From the NCBI GenBank assembly GCA_948442695.1, contig CAOJSF010000006.1, forward strand, positions 1 to 64,000: a DNA stretch of 64,000 nt, in the 5' to 3' direction. The first letter of the stretch is position 1. Each line of letters begins with the position of its first letter. Origin of the DNA: an uncultured Clostridia bacterium (GTDB taxonomy: Bacteria; Bacillota; Clostridia; Christensenellales; UBA1242). The notes under the pieces are model-generated. The model worked only from the letters and a program-made list of their open reading frames with translations. It was not told the origin of the DNA and searched no databases. Both the position numbers and the translations under genes were made by a program. Below are positions 43,093-52,683 of this stretch, one piece after another.

Positions 43093-43659
43093 ATGGCCGA
43101 TAATAAAGATATCATAGGGATAGATTTAGACCAGGCATTCCTTACATGCCATTCAAGATTATATGAATATTTAAATACAATAAACTTTAATAGTGGTAAG
43201 AATAAAAATATATGCGAAATAAAGAATGAAATTTTTAAAATAGGTAATATAAATAAAATTTTCAAACTTTTCAACCCGAATAGTTATATCGCCTTTCCAG
43301 ACGCTATTGATACTATTAAGGCATTGCAAAAACAAAACTTTAAAATATATTTTATTTCAAATAGGCCAAATTTAAAGCCTATAATCAAAATGACATATCA
43401 GTGGTTTAAGATAAACAATGTTGATTTTGACTTGTTGGCTTTGGGATGCACGAATAAATTAGAATATGCGAAGAAAAATGATGTCAAATATTTTATTGAT
43501 AATGACATGAAAATTTGTAAGGAATTTGCCAGCAAATCAGAAATAAAAGCAATATGCTTTGATAGAAAAGAGAGAAAAAACTCGACAGAAAGGGATATAA
43601 TCTCAACTTTATCGTGGCAAGAAATAAAGGAGTATTTATTTTCAGAAATAATTTTGTAA
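43093..43659 (+). CDS. HAD-superfamily phosphatase (third copy)
   Basis: 188-aa HAD-like protein with motif I IDLDQAF (Asp11, Asp13), motif II-like FISNRP near residues 87-92 and motif IV IDND at 135-138. It is the most diverged of the three HAD genes here, with the cap region rich in Asn and Lys. A nucleotidase or phosphosugar phosphatase role is likely but substrate is unknown. Ribosome binding site AAAAGGAGG. It precedes the wall-polymer transferase with an independent promoter between them. Confidence 0.75.
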   Translation: MADNKDIIGIDLDQAFLTCHSRLYEYLNTINFNSGKNKNICEIKNEIFKIGNINKIFKLFNPNSYIAFPDAIDTIKALQKQNFKIYFISNRPNLKPIIKMTYQWFKINNVDFDLLALGCTNKLEYAKKNDVKYFIDNDMKICKEFASKSEIKAICFDRKERKNSTERDIISTLSWQEIKEYLFSEIIL

Positions 43660-43740
43660 ATATAAATAAAAAAAGAATGTAAAGTATTGTTTAGATATCA
43701 CAATTTATGATTTTTATCTTTAATAAAACTTCACAGGTTC

Positions 43741-43770
43741 TTGACAATTTGATTGTAATTATGTTAAAAT
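43741..43770 (+). promoter_or_regulatory. Promoter of the GT8/CDP-glycerol transferase gene
   Basis: TTGACA at 43741-43746, 18-base spacer, TAAAAT at 43765-43770. Confidence 0.7.
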
Positions 43771-43864
43771 ATATTTGATGTATAAAAATAATGTTTAAGA
43801 CTATTATCAAACCATGTTTTATACTAATAAGATTAGATTGTTGATTAATGTGAAGGAGTTTTAC

Positions 43865-46669
43865 ATGGAATGTATAGACCCATTTTATAAAAAAAATAAT
43901 ATTCCGATTGTTCTTGCTTGTGATAATAATTATGTTCCTTTTACAGCAGTTTTGTTGACGTCATTAGAGAAAAATAGTTCAAAAGATTACAATTATGATA
44001 TTTTATTATTTGAAAAAGATATAACAGATTTTAATAAGCAAGTTTTGAGAAATTGTTTGAAAGGAAGAAAAAACATCTCCCTTAGATTTATTGATTTTGC
44101 TAGTATTGCAAAAAATTTTAGTTTAAGAGTTTGTAGTTATTATTCTATAGAAATCTATTTTCGACTATTTGCCCCATGGGTGCTAGACAAATATGATAAA
44201 GTTCTTTATTTTGATTGTGATCTTGTTTTTAATGCAGATGTGTCAAAACTGTATAATATCAATATAAAAAACAAATTTTTGGCTGCAGTAAGAGATGTTG
44301 GAATGCTTCTTCATAAAAGAAATCCAAAGAGCGGTATTTCAAAGGATTATTATACTGATTATTTGACAGGTGTAAATATTGATAATTATTTCAATTCTGG
44401 TGTTTTAATTATGAATATTAAAAAGTTCAGAGAAGAACTTGAGTTGAAGGATATAATTAAACTTATTCAAAGTAAAAACTGGCACTTCCCTGATCAAGAC
44501 GTGCTTAATGTGATTTGTGGTAAAAAGACATATATTCTCCCATCAAGTTGGAATTCAATACCTGAAAATTCTGGTGATAGAAAAATACAAACTCTTATAG
44601 AATATCTTCCTCAAAAATATATTGATTATTACGTAAATGGGAAAAGCAATCCTTATATTATACATTATGCTATGCGAGAAAAGCCTTGGAAATATTCTAT
44701 CAATCTAGATTTTGAAATGGGCAAATATTTTTGGCAATACGCATTTCAATCTCCTCTTATCAATCAAATTTTAAAAATTAAATCTAGGACCTGTTGTTTT
44801 GCAGAACTGAGAAAGTTGATTGAATTGTTTGATGATTTTTCTTTTGTAGAAAAAGAAACAAAAAATGATATTGAATATTATTATAAAGATACTTTAATTT
44901 CAAAATATTCAAGTAAAATAATAAAGTTTGAAACCGCTGATTTCAATGAAAATTATTTTATGATTGATGGATGGTTTTCTGTTGGGAATAGTGAAAAGCA
45001 GGTGGATGCTGTATATTTTGAATGTGATGGCTTTGGTTGCAAGTGTAAAGTTGTAGATAAAAATGACAACGATTATTTTGGCGATGAAATTATCGGGAAA
45101 AAGTATGTATTTAAAGCAAAAGTTCCTATTGACAAAATAAAAGGTAAAAAAGAATTTAGAATAAGATTTAAGGTTGGTCAGAAAAATATATTTGCAAAAG
45201 CCTATAATTATGGAAGATTTTTCCCTGTTGACAGAATTTTTGATAAACAATATTTTTCTAAAAATGATTTTATGTTGCAGGCAACATCTAAAGCAGTAAT
45301 TTTAAAACCATGTTTGCCTAGAGAAAGTAAAAAACAAGAGAAGTTGTTTATGAAACAACTTAAGAAAAATAAAAATAACAACAAAGAAATAAAAAGTGCA
45401 ATAAAAATTAGAAAAATTTATAATTTTTTGAAGCCTTTTTGCAGAAAACAAATATGGCTTGTATCTGATAATTTTCTGGCTGATGATAATGGAATGGCTT
45501 TCTTTGAATATTTATATAAAAATAAACCTAAAAAGATAAAATACTTTTTTGCTGTTTTTGCAAATAATGAAAGATATAAAGAATTAAAGAAAAAATATAA
45601 AAGAAAACTCCTTGTTTATGGGACAAAAAAGTTTAAAGTTTATTCTCTTTTGGCCGACTTAAAATTATCAAGTATTGTAGATATGTATTTTAATAGACCA
45701 TTTAGAAATTTGGAACACTTTGGAAGAGATATTTATGCTAGACAAAAATTTATATTTTTACAGCATGGAGTTATTTCAAATGATATGTCAAGAGAGCATA
45801 ATAAATATGTTTATAATCCAGCAGGCTTTGTGACAACTGGAATTCCTGAGCAAAAAGAATTGCAAACAGACAAATATTTTTATGAAAAGGAAAATATTAT
45901 ACTTACAGGGCTTTCAAGGTTTGATAAATTATATAATGACGATAAAAAATATATCACAATAATGCCAACATGGAGGAAGTATCTTATTTTCAAAAATGGA
46001 AGGAAGAATGATATTTCTGATGAGGAATTTAAGGCATCAAATTATTTTAAATTCTATAATTGTCTTTTAAACAATGAAAAACTTTATCAAACTGCTTGTA
46101 AATATGGTTATCAATTATGTTTGATGCAACATCCTTTATTTATTAGGTATGACAATTGTTTTGATATTAAAAATTCTAAATTTAAAATTTTAAATGAAAA
46201 ACATAGAGATGCATTTGCACATAGTAGTTTGATTTTATCTGATTATTCTTCCACTATATTTGACTTTTTATATTTAAAAAAACCTATTGTTTATACTCAT
46301 TTTGATAGCGAAGAATTTTATTCTGGTGGCCATGCATATGACAAAGGTTTTATTGATCATGAAAATGATGGCTTTGGCGAATGTGAACTTTCTTTGGAAA
46401 GCACTGTAGACAGACTTTGCGAATACATGGAAAATGGTTGTAAAATTAAGGATGTTTATAAAAACAAGGTTGAAGAATTTTTTGCTTATATAGACAAAGA
46501 AAATTCATTAAGAATATTTAATGAATGTAAAAAAATAGCAAATCAAAATCAGTATAAAAATATCTTTTATTATTTAAAAAGATTCAATGAAGTTAAAAAG
46601 CAAAAAGGTTTAAAAACCGCCTTTGATATGTCATCTAAAATAATTGTAAAAAGATTAAGACGAAAGTGA
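43865..46669 (+). CDS. Bifunctional GT8 glycosyltransferase/CDP-glycerol glycerophosphotransferase
   Basis: 934-aa fusion from the ATG at 43865 (AAGGAG upstream). Residues 1-290 form a GT8 galactosyl/glucosyltransferase: IPIVLACDNNYVPF, DxD motif in YFDCDLVF near residue 117, DYLTGVNIDNYFNSGVLIMN and WHFPDQDVLNVI. A linker/beta domain covers about 350-500. Residues 530-920 are a TagF-type polymerase domain: FLQHGVISNDMS, TGLSRFDKL, IMPTWRKYL and LILSDYSSTIFDFLYLKKP, a recognised signature for the CDP-glycerol group. The product would be a glycosylated polyol-phosphate wall polymer. Cytoplasmic, probably membrane-associated by basic patches. Confidence 0.88.
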   Translation: MECIDPFYKKNNIPIVLACDNNYVPFTAVLLTSLEKNSSKDYNYDILLFEKDITDFNKQVLRNCLKGRKNISLRFIDFASIAKNFSLRVCSYYSIEIYFRLFAPWVLDKYDKVLYFDCDLVFNADVSKLYNINIKNKFLAAVRDVGMLLHKRNPKSGISKDYYTDYLTGVNIDNYFNSGVLIMNIKKFREELELKDIIKLIQSKNWHFPDQDVLNVICGKKTYILPSSWNSIPENSGDRKIQTLIEYLPQKYIDYYVNGKSNPYIIHYAMREKPWKYSINLDFEMGKYFWQYAFQSPLINQILKIKSRTCCFAELRKLIELFDDFSFVEKETKNDIEYYYKDTLISKYSSKIIKFETADFNENYFMIDGWFSVGNSEKQVDAVYFECDGFGCKCKVVDKNDNDYFGDEIIGKKYVFKAKVPIDKIKGKKEFRIRFKVGQKNIFAKAYNYGRFFPVDRIFDKQYFSKNDFMLQATSKAVILKPCLPRESKKQEKLFMKQLKKNKNNNKEIKSAIKIRKIYNFLKPFCRKQIWLVSDNFLADDNGMAFFEYLYKNKPKKIKYFFAVFANNERYKELKKKYKRKLLVYGTKKFKVYSLLADLKLSSIVDMYFNRPFRNLEHFGRDIYARQKFIFLQHGVISNDMSREHNKYVYNPAGFVTTGIPEQKELQTDKYFYEKENIILTGLSRFDKLYNDDKKYITIMPTWRKYLIFKNGRKNDISDEEFKASNYFKFYNCLLNNEKLYQTACKYGYQLCLMQHPLFIRYDNCFDIKNSKFKILNEKHRDAFAHSSLILSDYSSTIFDFLYLKKPIVYTHFDSEEFYSGGHAYDKGFIDHENDGFGECELSLESTVDRLCEYMENGCKIKDVYKNKVEEFFAYIDKENSLRIFNECKKIANQNQYKNIFYYLKRFNEVKKQKGLKTAFDMSSKIIVKRLRRK

Positions 46670-46854
46670 TATAAAAACATAGTATTTATTATTAAGTATT
46701 TTGCTAGTTAAAAAATTTTTTAGTGATTATGGAAAGTGAAATTTTTTAGATTGATTTTAATTAATTATCAGAAGTGTCGCAGATGGTGCAAATTTCCATA
46801 TTAATTCATATCAATTAATATCTTAAGTATGATATTCCATTGCTAAAAAGATAT

Positions 46855-46882
46855 AAAAAAAGTCCTATATTAGGACTTTTTT
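46855..46882. terminator. Bidirectional terminator
   Basis: AAAAAAAGTCCTA, loop TAT, TAGGACTTTTTTT, between the GT8 fusion (+) and lipoprotein (-) genes. Confidence 0.85.
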
Positions 46883-46964
46883 TAATTAAATCAATTGCAA
46901 TATTTTGATTCATTATTTAGATTTTTTAATTTGACAAAATTTTTATAAGTTGTTAAATTACTCA

Positions 46965-48014
46965 TTAACCAACAAGCGAAAGAGTGTTGTCAGCATATTG
47001 ATACTTTTTCACATTAAGGTCTTTGTTGCCAAAATATTCAACAGCAATTTGATTTTCATCAACGATTTTTACGCCCTCTGTGTCTGATGCTGGAATAAAT
47101 CCTCTTGCATTGTTGCAGTTGTATATTGATACATCTACATCACTTGCAGTTGTGATTGTATTGTTTGAGAAATTAAGTTTTAAATCATTTGTCTTGTATG
47201 CTTCATCATAGTAGAGGTTTGCTCTTACTACGATTGCTGAACCCTCATTTTCCTTTGTTCCTGAGGCCTTTATGTCGCTTGTTGTATAAGGATTGTATGA
47301 ACTTGTTGCAATGATTTCACTGTCTTTGACATTGATTTCGCCTAAAAGAATGTGCATTCCAGTGAGGCCTTTGATTTTTGAATTAGTGATGTTAAGTTTT
47401 GTATAGTTTGAAACAAACACTGAAACATCGCTTGTAGAAATAATATCGCAATCATTGACGCTAATAGTGTTGCCTATTCCTGATTGAGTGTTGTTGGTTC
47501 CAACAGCCTGCCATTTTGAAGTGATTTTGCTGTTGTTTAATGAAAGGTGAGAACCAAATGCAGTGACAACGCCTTGACTATTTGAGTTGATAGTTACTTT
47601 GTCAAGCATAACATTGCTGTTGTATGAAGTTGCAAGTGCAGGAGTGACAGCAGAGCCAGAGTTCTCTTTCAAAATTTTACCATTTTTTATTGATACAGTG
47701 ATTTTTTTGTCATTTTCTTTGTTAAAAATTCTGATAAGTGCCTTTTTAGCAAGGTCAGTATTGCCAGTTCCGTCTTGTGTAATAGAATGTTCATTGAGGT
47801 CAATAGTGCAAGAGTGATTGACTTCAATAGTTGAAGAAAGTGCAATGTTGTCGGTCAGGCGAATATGAGCCGATTTATTGCTGAGTGCTTCTTGCAATTC
47901 TTGTAGAGAATTTACCTTAATCCAGTTTACATTATTGCCACCACAAGCAACAAATGTCGCTGAAACAAGACAGCAGAGCAAGATTGCACATAATATTGTT
48001 GAAATTTTTTTCAT
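46965..48014 (-). CDS. Beta-helix surface lipoprotein
   Basis: 349-aa predicted lipoprotein. Signal peptide residues 1-23 (MKKISTILCAILLCCLVSAT) ends in lipobox FVAC with lipidated Cys24. The mature part is a right-handed parallel beta-helix, with repeated short motifs such as SIKNGKI, LDKVTINSNS, SLNNSKITSK and NITNSKIKG, rich in Asn, Ser and Thr. Such folds often bind or process polysaccharides, but no catalytic residues stand out. The ATG at 48014 has AAGGAGG; a longer frame to 48035 is not needed. Exported and anchored to the outer face of the membrane. Confidence 0.85.
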   Translation of the reverse strand: MKKISTILCAILLCCLVSATFVACGGNNVNWIKVNSLQELQEALSNKSAHIRLTDNIALSSTIEVNHSCTIDLNEHSITQDGTGNTDLAKKALIRIFNKENDKKITVSIKNGKILKENSGSAVTPALATSYNSNVMLDKVTINSNSQGVVTAFGSHLSLNNSKITSKWQAVGTNNTQSGIGNTISVNDCDIISTSDVSVFVSNYTKLNITNSKIKGLTGMHILLGEINVKDSEIIATSSYNPYTTSDIKASGTKENEGSAIVVRANLYYDEAYKTNDLKLNFSNNTITTASDVDVSIYNCNNARGFIPASDTEGVKIVDENQIAVEYFGNKDLNVKKYQYADNTLSLVG

Positions 48015-48240
48015 TGTTACCTCCTTAAAAGCCATGATTTTGCTTTTAATTTAATTTGAGACGATTTTGATTTTTTATTCATGAAATAGATATTTTTTTA
48101 GTTTAAATTTTTATATTTACAATTCATATCAATTTTATGAAGTAAAAAGCAGGTTTATAAAGTGAATGGCAGAAGATAAACAAAATGAATTCTAAAATCT
48201 TTTGAGAATTTTATTTGTCTTTGCAAGAAAAACTTCCATG

Positions 48241-48269
48241 TTGACAATTTTTGCAAGATATGATAATAT
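48241..48269 (+). promoter_or_regulatory. Extended -10 promoter
   Basis: TTGACA at 48241-48246, 17-base spacer, TGA immediately before TAATAT at 48264-48269, upstream of the gene at 48289. Confidence 0.75.
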
Positions 48270-48288
48270 ATAGATAGAGAGGACAATT

Positions 48289-48816
48289 ATGGATTACTAT
48301 AAAAACAACAGTAGAACTGAAGAACTTGAAGACTATAAAAAATATTTAAATAAGATGGTTGTTGATAGTTCATTTAAAGAAAAATTAAGCGAAGATGATA
48401 AACTTGCGAAAGTGCTTTTATTTAATCTTGAATTTTACCAAACTTACAATCAACATGAGCATTTGGTCAAGACAATGATGATTTTGGACTATTATGCAGA
48501 TGTAGTTCAAGACCGAAATGATATATTCCAAAGGATGATGATTGATCTTTCAAGAGTGCCTAAAAAGGTGAGAAAATATCTATTTAAAGAATATAAAGTT
48601 TATAATAAAACTCTTGATAAAGTATTAAAAGAAAACAAAGTTTTTGTAGAACAGAAAGCGCAAGAAGAAAACAACACAGTTGTAATAGACGGTGAGAGAT
48701 ATGAAGTTGTTGAAGTCTTAGAAGAAAATAAAAGTGATGACTTGACCGCAATCAAAAATAGTTTGCAAGAAAACGATGATGAGGAAGAAATTGATGTTTT
48801 TCTTCCTACTGACTAA
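48289..48816 (+). CDS. Hypothetical acidic protein, operon with MBL protein
   Basis: Unrecognised protein of 175 aa, predicted helical throughout residues 1-120 (ELEDYKKYLNKMVVDSSF, LAKVLLFNLEFYQTYNQHEH), with a beta-hairpin-like VVIDGERYEVVEVLEENK near 140 and an acidic tail ENDDEEEIDVF. No TM or signal. The next gene, an anchored metallo-beta-lactamase-fold protein, starts 22 bases later, and an extended -10 promoter lies 20 bases upstream, so this is the first gene of a two-gene operon. No function assigned. Confidence 0.72.
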   Translation: MDYYKNNSRTEELEDYKKYLNKMVVDSSFKEKLSEDDKLAKVLLFNLEFYQTYNQHEHLVKTMMILDYYADVVQDRNDIFQRMMIDLSRVPKKVRKYLFKEYKVYNKTLDKVLKENKVFVEQKAQEENNTVVIDGERYEVVEVLEENKSDDLTAIKNSLQENDDEEEIDVFLPTD

Positions 48817-48838
48817 TTAGTAAATTTGGAGTAATAAT

Positions 48839-50263
48839 ATGTCTAAAAATGTGAAAAAACATCAAAAAACTGGCAAAAAATCGTTGTTTTTGCTGGTTTT
48901 TACTTTAATTATCATAATTTGTGCAGGAATCGGTGGCTTTATCGGTTGCAGTTTTTTGACTAAAGATGACGGATGTTTTCTGCTGGGTGAAAAGATTGTG
49001 ACGGTCTATAAGGGTGAAGAATATAGTGACAACGGCATTGAGGTTATCGAATTTGGCAGGAAAGTCTCACAAGATAAAATCAAGGTTGAATCGAATGTCG
49101 ACACATCAAAACTCGGAGACTATGATGTCATTTATACAGTAGAAAGTTTTAGATTTAAAGGCAAGACTCTGTCGAGACAGGTTAAGGTGATTGATAAAGT
49201 CGTTGACCCTGATGAACCTGAAATTCCAGTTGACCCAGATGAGCCAGATAAACCGGTTGACCCAGAAAAACCTGGTGAAGGTGAAATTATATCTAGTGGA
49301 GAACTTTCAATTCATTTTCTAGAACTGGGCAATCAATACACCGGTGATTGCATTTATATCAAATATGGAGATGTTGACATCTTGATTGATGCAGGCTCTA
49401 GACAAAACTCAGCACCAACAATTATAAGTTATCTTGAAAATTATGTTGAAGACAATACTCTTGAATATGTAATTGCAACTCATGGTCATCAAGACCATAT
49501 TGCCGCATTTTGTAGCACAAACAATACAATGGGAATCTTTGAACGATTTGACACCGAAGTAATAATTGACTTTCCAAAAACAGACTCGACTTCAAAGATA
49601 CTGCAAAGTTATTATTCATATCGTGACATTGAAGTTGAAAATGGTGCAAAACATTATACTGCACTTGAGTGCTATAACAATCAAAACGGCGGTCAGCGAA
49701 CCTATCAAATAGGTGAAGGCGTCCAACTTGAAATTCTTTACAACTATTATTATGAAAACAAAACCAGTGACGAAAATGATTATTCAGTTTGTGTAATGAT
49801 AAATCAGGATAACAATCACTATTTGTTTACTGGTGACCTTGAGAAGAAGGGTGAGGAAAAACTGGTTGAATTTTATGAAACAAAAGGTGGACTTCCTCAT
49901 TGCACGCTTTATAAAGCGGGACATCATGGCTCTGGGACTTCAAGCAGTCAAAAACTTCTTGAAAAGATTTCGCCTGACTATGTTTGCATTTGCACTTGTG
50001 CTGGCTCGGATGAATATACTCAAAACAAAGATAATCAATTTCCAACTCAAGTTTTTATCAATAATATCGCACCATATACCGACAAAATTTATGTGACATC
50101 AATGGCTGATGAAAAGCAAAATATCATTTCTATGAATGGAAATATAGTTTTCTATTCAAATAAAGGCAAATTTTCAATAAAATGCTCAAATAATGATACA
50201 ATTTTGAAAGATACAAAGTGGTTTGAAGATAATAGAACTATGCCGAATGAATGGATAGCGTGA
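48839..50263 (+). CDS. Membrane-anchored ComEC/Rec2-like metallo-beta-lactamase protein
   Basis: 474 aa. One N-terminal TM helix (about residues 15-37, LFLLVFTLIIIICAGIGG) acts as anchor; residues 45-120 form a DUF5011-like immunoglobulin domain (GEEYSDNGIEV, LGDYDVIYTV); a Pro/Asp/Glu-rich linker (VDPDEPEIPVDP, DKPVDPEKPG) follows; then a metallo-beta-lactamase fold with THGHQDH near residue 214, LFTGDLEKKGE and KAGHHGSGTSSS, the ComEC C-terminal pattern. It lacks ComEC transmembrane channels, so it is probably an extracellular nuclease or phosphodiesterase. Terminator at 50306-50336. Confidence 0.88.
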   Translation: MSKNVKKHQKTGKKSLFLLVFTLIIIICAGIGGFIGCSFLTKDDGCFLLGEKIVTVYKGEEYSDNGIEVIEFGRKVSQDKIKVESNVDTSKLGDYDVIYTVESFRFKGKTLSRQVKVIDKVVDPDEPEIPVDPDEPDKPVDPEKPGEGEIISSGELSIHFLELGNQYTGDCIYIKYGDVDILIDAGSRQNSAPTIISYLENYVEDNTLEYVIATHGHQDHIAAFCSTNNTMGIFERFDTEVIIDFPKTDSTSKILQSYYSYRDIEVENGAKHYTALECYNNQNGGQRTYQIGEGVQLEILYNYYYENKTSDENDYSVCVMINQDNNHYLFTGDLEKKGEEKLVEFYETKGGLPHCTLYKAGHHGSGTSSSQKLLEKISPDYVCICTCAGSDEYTQNKDNQFPTQVFINNIAPYTDKIYVTSMADEKQNIISMNGNIVFYSNKGKFSIKCSNNDTILKDTKWFEDNRTMPNEWIA

Positions 50264-50305
50264 TGTTAAGTTTGAATTTGCTCAGAGTTGAATGAGATTT
50301 TAGAT

Positions 50306-50336
50306 AAAAAAGACCATGGATATATGGTCTTTTTTT
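50306..50336 (+). terminator. Intrinsic terminator
   Basis: AAAAAAGACCAT, loop GGATAT, ATGGTCTTTTTTT. Confidence 0.88.
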
Positions 50337-50452
50337 GGTGTGATTATATAAGAAAAGGGTGGTGTTGTTTAAAATGAAAGAGATGTTGTGGATGTCGAGA
50401 AATTTTGATTGTTGGTACATTGAGTGTTATGGAATAAAAAATTACAAAACTT

Positions 50453-50790
50453 GCAACATATGGTTGCTTTGCCGGAACTGATGGAGTTGGTAGAAAAATG
50501 GTGTTTACGACAGTCGTGCAACATTTGGTTGCTTTGCCGGAACTGACGGAGTAGGTAGGAAAATGATGTTTACGACAGTCGTGCAACATTTGGTTGCTTT
50601 GACCGGAACTTACGGAGTAGGTAGGAAAATGATGTTTACGACAGTCGTGCAACATATGGTTGCTTTGCCGGAACTGACGGGGTTGGTAGAAAAATGGTGT
50701 TTGCGACAGTCGTGCAACATTTGGTTGCTTTGCCGGAACTGATGGAGTTTGTGAAAAGATGAAAGTTGACGATAGTGTTGCAAACTAAGG
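50453..50790. repeat. 65-bp tandem array (5 units plus partial)
   Basis: Units begin with GCAACA at 50453, 50518, 50583, 50649 and 50714 (65, 65, 66, 65, 66 bp), with a partial sixth at 50780. Each contains GCAAC-ATTTG-GTTGC (a small hairpin), TTTGCCGGAACTGACGGAG and GTTTACGACAGTCGT. Units are about 90% alike. No ORF spans it because the period is not a multiple of three. Confidence 0.93.
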
Positions 50791-50794
50791 TTGC

Positions 50795-51661
50795 CTAAGT
50801 TTGCTGGATGTCGGAGATTTTATCGGCTGAAAGTGTGAAATCAAATATCAGGTTGTTTCCGTTTGATATGGCAAAACATGAGAGTGGGTCAAGCATATAA
50901 AAATATGTTATCTCGCCAAAATATTCTTTCAAGGCATTCTCGTTCAACTTTTGCGATAACGAATTTGAGAAATATGACAAAGCCGATTGATAATCTTGAA
51001 GTTTTATGGAATTCATAAATTTATATGGAATTGTCTCGTTTGGCGAAGATAATATGCTTGCATCAAAGTCCTTATTTTTGAGTTTTAATCCATCGCTATC
51101 TACATAATAATCAAGTTTTATCTTGTTGTAAGCAAAGTCACGCTTGATGAGGGTGAATCCGTCATTGTTTAATTCAATAGACTCGGCAGAAAAAGTCTTT
51201 GCTGTATTCTTCTTTGGGTTGTATGCAATAAGTTTGCTTTCATTTTCACTTTTAAATGTTACGTAATTAATGAAAAGAAAGGCACCGATTTTTATTTCTT
51301 CAATCGGAGATGAAAAATGAATCACTTTCTTGTGACTATTCCCGGAAAATATAATCTGTTTAGAACCCGCCTCAATGCTACTTTTGATTGAACCATGTTC
51401 AAAACTTTGACAGAGGATGTTTTCGACTAAAAATCCGTCAAGTATGAAAATCAAAATTTTGTCATCTCTTTTGATGATTCGATATCGTGGAGATGGATTT
51501 TCAATATCAATGATAAAAGGCTCTCCATAATTTTTGAGGGGTTTGACGATGATGTCACTTTCATTTAAGTCGCATTCAATATGCTCATTTTGAGTGATTT
51601 CTAAAGTCTTGTTTTCAATTTTGACATAACAAGGATAGGAGGAATATATAACAATCTTCAT
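50795..51661 (-). CDS. Hypothetical beta-rich protein
   Basis: 288-aa cytoplasmic protein that is not recognised. The first 90 residues look like short beta strands (VIYSSYPCYVKIENKTLEI, YRIIKRDDKILIFILDGFLVEN), the middle is beta/alpha mixed, and 210-250 is helical (MNSIKLQDYQSALSYFSNSL). No signal, TM or catalytic motif. Ribosome binding site is GGAGGA upstream of the ATG at 51661. Its 3' end abuts the 65-bp repeat array, which therefore lies between two convergent genes. Confidence 0.68.
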   Translation of the reverse strand: MKIVIYSSYPCYVKIENKTLEITQNEHIECDLNESDIIVKPLKNYGEPFIIDIENPSPRYRIIKRDDKILIFILDGFLVENILCQSFEHGSIKSSIEAGSKQIIFSGNSHKKVIHFSSPIEEIKIGAFLFINYVTFKSENESKLIAYNPKKNTAKTFSAESIELNNDGFTLIKRDFAYNKIKLDYYVDSDGLKLKNKDFDASILSSPNETIPYKFMNSIKLQDYQSALSYFSNSLSQKLNENALKEYFGEITYFYMLDPLSCFAISNGNNLIFDFTLSADKISDIQQT

Positions 51662-51915
51662 ATTTTAAAGTATGCTGAACATATCTTTAAATTGCTATAA
51701 TTTATATAAAATATCAAAAAAATTGCGAAAAATATTGATTTTTATTAAATTTTGAGACTATTTTAAGAAAATTATCAAAATTTAGGCTTATTATAGGTAA
51801 ATTTACGCTATAAAAAAATGTGTGAAAGTTGAGAATATAAATTAAAAAATTAATAAAAAAAATTTGATGTATAAAATAAAAAATCGCTGTCCATAATCCT
51901 TTCGAGGTGAATATT

Positions 51916-52683
51916 ATGAAAGGAATTTGGAAAAACAGTGAAGTCAAAGAACTCTTTGAAGTTGTCGAGGATTTTAAAGAAAAAAACAAGTCTTTAAAAC
52001 TCGCTTTTGTCTCTCATGCACAAAAATATGGAAGAAAACCAAACAGTGTGAGAAATTATTATTATCATGAGGTGGACAATCTCAAAATTGACGGAAATAG
52101 ACTTGAAAAACTGGGAATAAATTTGAGTTTGCACAACAAGACAAATGTAACCTACTTTTCACCAGATGAAGAAAAAGAACTTATGAAAGAGGTTGATTCA
52201 ATGGTGCAAAAGGGGGTGTCAGTCAGAAAAGCCTGTCTCACTCTGTCTGGCGGTGATGTCAATCAAATGCTTCGTTATCAGAATAAATATCGTAATTTTC
52301 TGGCAAAAAACAAGAAAAATTGCGAAAAAATCGATAAAAATGATAAATTATCAAAGCCTGACAATGTAATTGCTTTTAAAAAGACGGGCAAGACTCTGTC
52401 AGACAGCGAAGTGCAATCTCTGTTTATGGGGCTTGTCAGACTTGTAAAACGCAATGCCATGGAAGAGAGTGAAGAGGCATATAAATCACGTCTCACTCAG
52501 GCAAATGAAAATTTGAGAAAGGCGATTGCAAGACTCAGTTTGACTCAGCGTGATAATGACAAATTGAAGGAAGAACTTTCAAAAGTCAAAACAGAAAATT
52601 CAAGGCTTGTCAATTTGAATCTTCAACTCAGATGCGATAAGGCAGAAAAACTGCGTCAAAAGTTGGAACAAAAAGAGCGTTAA
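51916..52683 (+). CDS. Two-repeat Myb/SANT-like coiled-coil protein
   Basis: 255-aa putative DNA-binding protein. Residues 1-55 resemble a Myb/SANT repeat (IWKNSEVKELFEVVEDF, ending YGRKPNSVRNYYYHEV), as in RsfA-like regulators of Bacillota; residues 80-125 look like a second (YFSPDEEKELMKEVDSM, GGDVNQMLRYQNKYR). A C-terminal coiled coil runs from about 175 to 255 with leucine heptads. The ATG at 51916 has GAGGTG upstream. A sporulation-type regulator is possible. The 3' end overlaps the convergent XRE gene by four bases inside a terminator hairpin. Confidence 0.7.
   Translation: MKGIWKNSEVKELFEVVEDFKEKNKSLKLAFVSHAQKYGRKPNSVRNYYYHEVDNLKIDGNRLEKLGINLSLHNKTNVTYFSPDEEKELMKEVDSMVQKGVSVRKACLTLSGGDVNQMLRYQNKYRNFLAKNKKNCEKIDKNDKLSKPDNVIAFKKTGKTLSDSEVQSLFMGLVRLVKRNAMEESEEAYKSRLTQANENLRKAIARLSLTQRDNDKLKEELSKVKTENSRLVNLNLQLRCDKAEKLRQKLEQKER

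Noticed and set aside
50344..50655. Minus-strand frame with repeated peptide across the 65-bp array
   Set aside because: Open only because of the repeat; the 65-66 bp period shifts frame, so the peptide repeat is not maintained, and there is no ribosome binding site.
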